Source: Megaustenia siamemsis (Eukaryota > Mollusca > Gastropoda > Stylommatophora > Ariophantidae). From it: a DNA stretch of 64,000 nucleotides. Location: NCBI GenBank assembly GCA_032433765.1, contig JAVIAB010000139.1:47674421-47738420 (forward strand), given 5' to 3'. Below, piece after piece: positions 58,470 to 64,000 of this stretch (positions are counted from its first letter, which is position 1; every line of letters starts with the position of its first letter). Position numbers and translations under genes: made by a program. Under the pieces are notes generated by a model. The model did no database searches and had not been told where the DNA came from. It was given only the letters and a program-made list of their open reading frames with translations.

Positions 58470-60020
58470 TCCTAGTGCCCAAAAACAATTTACTATTTAC
58501 AATGTTTCGATTTCTCTTATGTCAACACCTCCCTCTGGTCGATGATAATATTAATAAAAATGTGTGGAACACAAAGACTGCGTACCAGATAAATAAGGCA
58601 ACCCAAAAAGCAAGGAGAAAGTTAGATATTCTAAGAAAGCTGCGTGGAACAACGTAGAGTGTGAGCGGGGAAAATTCTCAGTAAAGTTTACCAACAAAGT
58701 GTACGCCCACATCTAGAATATGGATCATCTGCATGGTGCTCAGCATCAAACACCGCACTGCAAGAGCTGGGAAAAGTACAAAACTAGGTACTTCGGGTTA
58801 CCACAGGAGCAAAGAAATCTATACCAATATTGGAGATAGATAAATTGTGGACGATACCAGCACTGAAAGAACGGAGAGACACACAAAGGAGCTGACAGGC
58901 AGAACAATAGTCATACATGCCGAAACATACAATGAAGGACCGATTCCAAAATCTTGCATTGGGACGACTTAAGAGAAGCAGTTTTATCCACTAAGCCAAA
59001 CAAATATGTAGACAAACGCCAGACATACCAAGAGTTGTCATCCCCTCTACTGCCCATACCAGAAAGGATCCCTTGAACTGAAGAATCCCGATTGTCAATA
59101 CAAATACGGACAGAAGTGAAAGGGATACTTGACAATGAGGAACAGAACAGTCTACAGCGTAAAACAATCGCTCTCAATTTCTTGGATGAAGAATAACAAG
59201 ATCCATGGGTGTGTGTATACAAAGAATAGATCGGCACATAATGCAGTAAAGAATGGGAGAGCATGAGCATACATAGAGTACCCAAATAACACTAGGGATA
59301 TGAATAAAATAGCAACAGGGAAATATTGTCACAATTATGATGCAGAAATCCAAGCAATAAAGTTGGCAACAGAAAAACTGCTGAACAATAATCTTAGCCC
59401 ATAGCCTGCAGTGTTTTTGACGGATGCAAGGTTAGCACAACAGGCACTACAATCCAGAAAATTGCCACATCTGCAGGCCTTATTGACTGAACTCTGCAAG
59501 CACCACAAAGCTTCCTTGCAGTGGATCGCATCTCGCTGTGGAATACCAGGAAACGAGAGAGCAGATCATCTGGCAAAAGAAGCCGGAACAGGCATACAAC
59601 CAGATGCACCGGTTACATACCATCATAAGAAACAGATAATCAAATCAATCAGAAGACCACAAACCCCAAATCAGGATGCCTTTCATAATTTGAATTGATG
59701 GGAACAAATTATCAGTATACGCCTCAGAACAGGGCACAATCGACTCCACTGTCACATGTACACATTATTCAAGATCGGCACCTCAGCTGCATGTACATGT
59801 GGACAGGCGCCCAAGACTGTACTGAATATAATAGACTGAGGGAAAATCTATCGGCCAGTAGATAGAACACTACAGACAAAACTATTTGGGCCACTGCAAG
59901 AATTACAGAAGACAATACAATTTATACAGGAAACGGCATTGCAGATAGATACTTCGGGCGAACGGAAGATAGAAAGACTGCGTACAAATTTGAGCAAGCA
60001 ACGTTATCATAATAAAATAG
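58470..60020 (+). pseudogene. LINE-J, RT thumb through RNase H
   Basis: Broken plus frames follow the order of a Jockey/I-like LINE ORF2: NTKTAYQINKATQKARRKLD, then VRPHLEYGSSAWCSASNTAL and VTTGAKKSIPILEIDKL (RT end). A 95-codon open frame at 59411-59698 gives FLTDARLA (RNase H Asp), WIASRCGIPGNERADHLAKE (HxG-like and Asp motif), and RLRTGHNRLH with CTCGQAPK (Cys-bearing tail). The true RNase H start lies upstream of the first Met. Many stops elsewhere mark it as dead. The catalytic RT and endonuclease domains are absent. Confidence 0.82.
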
Positions 60021-60542
60021 AGGGCAGCAGATGCACGAGTTGGATGGATCGTTTTCTCTACCAGGTGAACGTGGGTCAGGGTCCCCAGTTTATTCTATTC
60101 AGGATGAAATAGAACTCCTGTGTAGGGCACATAGTTTTCATTTCTATTCCCAGCAGTACTTCTTAAGAACACAAGCTAGCTGAACTTCGGGTCATTCACG
60201 GCCGTGTTAACTGCTCAGAGCTAATGAAAATGTCATTTCCTCCCTTCTATAAGGCTCCCTATGAAAGTCCTTGCCAAGGCAGACTGGATAATGAGATTGC
60301 CATAGCCGTAATGACCATAGTGATTATATCTGCTAATACAGACGTAATATTGCAATACATGGCTGTATTAGACAGACTTCAAATTCTTCACAAGGAACAG
60401 AAGAAATAAGCATTGTATCTTGAACTGAGTACAACTGCTAGTGTCTAACTCAAAGTGCGAGTATGAATTTATCCCTGTCTATTTTAAACCTGCCCTCCCA
60501 CCCCCCGTCCCCTAGAAGAGCCAATAAATGTAACATGCCTTA

Positions 60543-60546
<4 letters not shown>
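60021..60546. other. unannotated stretch
   Basis: No gene recognised. Confidence 0.4.

Positions 60547-60583
<37 letters not shown>
60547..60583. repeat. (TA)n microsatellite
   Basis: About 17 TA units; AT-rich sequence continues to 60630. Confidence 0.95.
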
Positions 60584-60587
<4 letters not shown>

Positions 60588-60629
60588 TTATTAATATTTT
60601 ATAATATATTATTATATATAATTATATAG

Positions 60630-61145
60630 AATAGCTCAGGCCAAAATAGCATTTCAGAAAATGAAAAATATCTTATGCAACAAATCTATGTCAATAAAAA
60701 TGAGAAAGAGAGCTCATCGGTGCTATATAGAACCAATTCTGACCTATGGAGGCGAGTCATGGACAGTGGACAAACGGATGAAAAGCGATTGGGGGCCACA
60801 GAGATGAGATTTCTCAGAAGAATGTTGAAAGTTCCCTGGACAGATAAAAAGACCAATGAGGAGGTTCTCAAAGAGGTCAACACAAAAAGGGAGCTCTTAA
60901 AAAACATCAGAAAGAAGCAATCAACATTTTTCGGGCACATCATGAGAAGAGGAAAGTTGGAATGCTTGGTTACAACTGGTAAAATGGAAGGAAAGAGAGA
61001 TCGCGGACGACGAAGAAAGAAAATACTGGATAGCTTGGTGTCATGGCATGGAAAACAGTCAACAACAGAACTGATACGATGCACTGTAGATAGAAGATTG
61101 TGGAGGGACATGATCGCCTACGCCAACCGGCAGGGTACATGATGA
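60630..61145 (+). mobile_element. LINE-A, 5'-truncated, cleanest tail
   Basis: It starts IAQAKIAFQKMKN (frame shifted) and YIEPILTYGGES. A 155-codon open frame ending at 61142 then encodes MLKVPWTDKKTNEEVLKEVN, then FFGHIMRRGKLECLVTTGKM, then STTELIRCTVDRRLWRDMIA. The stop lies in a (GAT)n tail at 61138-61153. TA-rich DNA lies on both sides, so a target duplication cannot be proven. Confidence 0.9.
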
Positions 61146-61299
61146 TGATGATATATATATATATTTAACGAAAATGTGTGAACTTCAGCAGTATTTAAAA
61201 TGATAAAATTATTCAAAAATATTCGACCTAACGTCTCATTACCATTCCCGGACCTACACAATCAATAGTAATTAATGTCTCCATCTACCATTTCCATCC

Positions 61300-61800
61300 C
61301 TCCTTTCACTGTTCCCTGCAGACTGGGCTTTGCTAGGTCAGATGATCGAGATACGTGGCCAACTATTTCATTTTACGTTTCTTCACAATAGACAAAATAT
61401 CATCCTGTTCTCTGGTTGCTTGTTGTATCCGTGTGGAAAACTTTATATTCGTGATAACATTTAAGTAAGAGATGCTGAAAGTCTTACATTTGATCTCCAT
61501 AGCTTGTATGACCTTCAGTTGTTCCACTGTAAGAGTGTTCATGTTTCGCAAGCGTATAGAACAACTGATATGACAAGGGTTATCATCAGCAGATTTTAAA
61601 GCCAAGAATTATATTTTTATCTTTCTAAATAGGTTTGTCGCCTTGCAAGGGCTTCTTTAGTTCGACTATTGTTGCCGACATTTCAGGTTGCGAACCTTCA
61701 CCGCTGATATAGATTATAAGAAGTATTGATCAACTGCTTGTAGTTCTAGTCCACCTATTTTTATTTTTGCTACAATGCTCACATGATTAATGGTCATCAA
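61300..61800 (-). mobile_element. LINE-D RT thumb and tail fragment
   Basis: The minus strand encodes VAKIKIGGLELQAVDQY, then a broken segment, then VEQLKVIQAMEIKCKTFSIS and STRIQQATREQDDILSIVKK, followed by RKMKWLATYLDHL. This order matches non-LTR elements whose tail reads IQAMEMKCYRKILGISY and KKRKLKWYGHVSR. Only one copy is seen. Confidence 0.75.
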
Positions 61801-62162
61801 TTTGAAATCAATATTATGAAGCTATGTTATCGGCTTTGTTCAACACGTGACGTTCATTAAATGCTCGTGACCAGCGCTAGCTAAAAAATAAAAACGTCGT
61901 GCACCTTTATTTCATTTCCGGGGTCTGGCAGACGGTTTCTGTAATGATGGAGAATAAAGGTCGCATGTCCGTGCCTTTAGGTTGGCAGGTAATATCCATT
62001 TAATCTCTTTCACCCCACCCCCCCCACACCCCACAAAAAATCATCTTTATCCCCGTCGTAAGTAGAACCCATGGCTGTATCTGTAGAACGACAATAACCT
62101 TCCGACCATCCTCTTTTTCACGTGTCTCAACGCTGACCACTATTTACTTGAAATATTTTCTG
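61801..62162. other. unannotated stretch
   Basis: No gene recognised; C/A runs near 62013-62040. Confidence 0.4.
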
Positions 62163-62600
62163 CAAAGTTGATAATTAATGATTACACATGATTTAACAGT
62201 TGATATAAACTTAGTGGTCGTGTAAGAAGACTTATCAATCAACATAGAACTGGAGTTCATAGGACTGACGGAGTCGCTAGACACTGCGGGAATTGCTGAA
62301 GAGGGGATCTGAGCACATATGGACATGTTCGGGGTGCAATGATGATGACCCGCAAATAACAAAATAATAACTCATTAACAGTTGATAGTTATTGATTACA
62401 CATGATTTAACAGGTGATAAGTATTTATTACACGTGAATTGACAGTTGATAATTATTGATTACACATGATTTAACAGTTGATAATTATTGATTACGCATG
62501 ATTTAACAGTTGATAATTATTGATTACACATGATTTAACAGTTGGTAATTATTGATTACACATGATTTAACAGTTGATAATTATTGATTACACATGATTT
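62163..62600. repeat. 32-bp tandem repeat, split by a LINE-J end
   Basis: The unit contains ACAGTTGATAATTATTGATT and ACACATGATTTA. One and a half units lie at 62163-62205 and about 7 at 62375-62600. The gap holds unrelated LINE sequence. Confidence 0.92.
62222..62355 (+). mobile_element. LINE-J 3' end inside the 32-bp array
   Basis: GTAAGAAGACTTATCAATCA and ACTGCGGGAATTGCTGAAGA match the reverse complement of 4360-4490 (the RRLINQ and Cys-rich end of LINE-J). Element limits are probably 62206-62374. Confidence 0.8.
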
Positions 62601-62813
62601 CACACTCTAGCACCTCTGGTCCCTTAATATCTTCAACTGCACGTAAACTGTGCACAAATGGATGACCATCACAAATCATACCGCGTCTTCATATTTCAAG
62701 TAATCAAAGGAAACAAGTAAATTCATATGTAGACATTGATGAAGGAGTTAAGCACACGAGACACGAGAGTAATTGAGTTGCTTCAGATCTACTAATAAAT
62801 ACAGTAATGAATA

Positions 62814-63010
62814 AAGTTACACACTACAACAAGCAATGAAGTTGCACACTACAACAATGAATGAGGTTACACACTACAGCAATGAATGAAGTTACACACT
62901 ACAGCAATGAATGAAGTTGCACACTACAACAATGAATGAGGTTACACACTATAGCAATGAATGAAGTTACACACTACAGCAATGAATAAGTTGCACACAA
63001 CAGCAATAAG
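62814..63010. repeat. 25-bp tandem repeat, about 8 copies
   Basis: The unit is GTTACACACTACAGCAATGA plus ATGAA, with TTGCACAC and CAACAA variants. Confidence 0.94.
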
Positions 63011-64000
63011 AATATCTCAGAACTGAATGAAAATCTAAGTAATATTAAGACTCTATATAACTATATAATCAATACTGTCGCCGGACAAGATTTACACAGT
63101 GAGGTCATGTTCCAGACGTCAAGCAGAACATTGACTGGAAGTGGTCAGCGAAGTTCAGTGAATAGGAATGGACCAAGATCTTACTACACCTCTCAGTGAT
63201 GAACCTAAAAACATTAATGAATTTGGGCAACACAGTATGAATCGAAGATGGAAGGCAACCCTGCACTGAAATGTGGCTATGGTGAAGTCAGAATATAACA
63301 AACTCGTTGTAAAAGGACAATACAACACGCCAATATTTAACGTCTTTTTTATGGGTGACCAATGTAAACAACAACATATCTGTGTCAAACATATTTTTTT
63401 TTAATGGGCGTATGATGAAGATAAGAGTTCGCCGATAGCAGAGAAGGTACCTTTAACCATTCCTTTAGGGCCATGAGCCGATTCTGACAGCACTTTCCAT
63501 AATCGGACCTTAGGCTACAACATAGCTCGGTGAATAGGGTCATTATACAGCGATATTTACATCTTAATATATCCACAGTAGCGTAGGTACACACTGGTAT
63601 ATGTCAATTAATATATGTAAAAGGGGGGGGGGTAATAGAGAAGACTTGTTCTTCACGAAACTAGAAATAGTCCGCAAGCCACTGGCTTACACATAAAGGA
63701 TATCGTAATTCAACTAGCCAAACCACTTCAACACAACCAGCTCGCTGCTCGCTCCTCTCTGAATGTAGTTTCTTTTTCTTCAATCCATCGTCACCCGTGA
63801 ACTCCTCTAAACTCCCGAGAACCACTTAGTCCCTTGAGTTGATTTCAAAACTAACTTCTCCCTTCTATTTTCGTGACCCTTTCACGCTTTTCCTTACTCA
63901 CTCATTGTTTACTTTTTTTTATCTTACTCTTCTCTATTACCCCCCGCCCCTCCCCCCCCCCTTTTTTTAATTTTAACATATGCACGTACTCTCTGTGATT
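63011..64000. other. unannotated stretch
   Basis: No gene recognised; G run near 63624 and C runs near 63940-63961. Confidence 0.45.

Overview
This window looks like repeat-rich, AT-rich nuclear DNA from an animal. There are no operons, ribosome-binding sites or dense ORFs. One spliced exon of a conserved animal gene is present, surrounded by dead transposons, tRNA-derived SINEs and many tandem arrays. The mix of non-LTR retrotransposon families and tRNA-headed SINEs fits a mollusc, possibly a heterobranch gastropod. That placement is inference, since the sequence cannot name the species.

The only host gene I can support is the first coding exon of a FAM135-type gene (minus strand, 33042-33123). 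It has a good start context, an acceptor upstream and a GTGAGT donor downstream. No other exon of it was found, so the window may be mostly intron of that gene plus flanking DNA.

Family names here are local labels. LINE-A has nine 5'-truncated copies, most ending in a (GAT)n-type tail. LINE-B has two nearly identical copies plus an older one and a (GATA)n-type tail. LINE-C ends in a CxxC...H...C finger and has three copies. LINE-E has two copies and LINE-D one. LINE-J fragments carry an RNase H domain. No copy is complete. SINE-1 (about 250 bp, seven or more copies), SINE-2 (long body, at least seven copies) and three further tRNA-headed SINEs are also present. Several insertions have exact target-site duplications, and some are nested: SINE in LINE, LINE next to LINE, SINE in SINE, and LINE or LTR-like elements in tandem arrays.

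Layout: 1-4.9 kb, a P-element-like transposase fossil and a LINE-J end; 5-9 kb, microsatellites and a 52-bp array; 10-14.6 kb, SINE-1, LINE-B and LINE-C; 14.9-18.1 kb, a SINE-2 swollen by a 32-bp array, then a 27-bp array; 18-25.7 kb, LINE and SINE copies with the longest RT ORF (368 aa); 26.9-32.9 kb, a 37-bp array, LINE-C, LINE-E and SINE-1; 33.1 kb, the FAM135 exon; 35-40.5 kb, SINE-2 copies (one swollen by a 31-bp array) and LINE ends; 40.9-49.7 kb, large minisatellites with units of 34, 58, 53 and 62 bp; 51-62.4 kb, LINE-A, LINE-C, LINE-D and LINE-J remnants and nested SINEs.

The most notable pattern is that two large minisatellites, at 15.0-16.5 kb and 36.3-37.0 kb, each lie inside a SINE-2 copy and repeat different parts of the SINE-2 body. 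This suggests that this SINE family seeds satellites.
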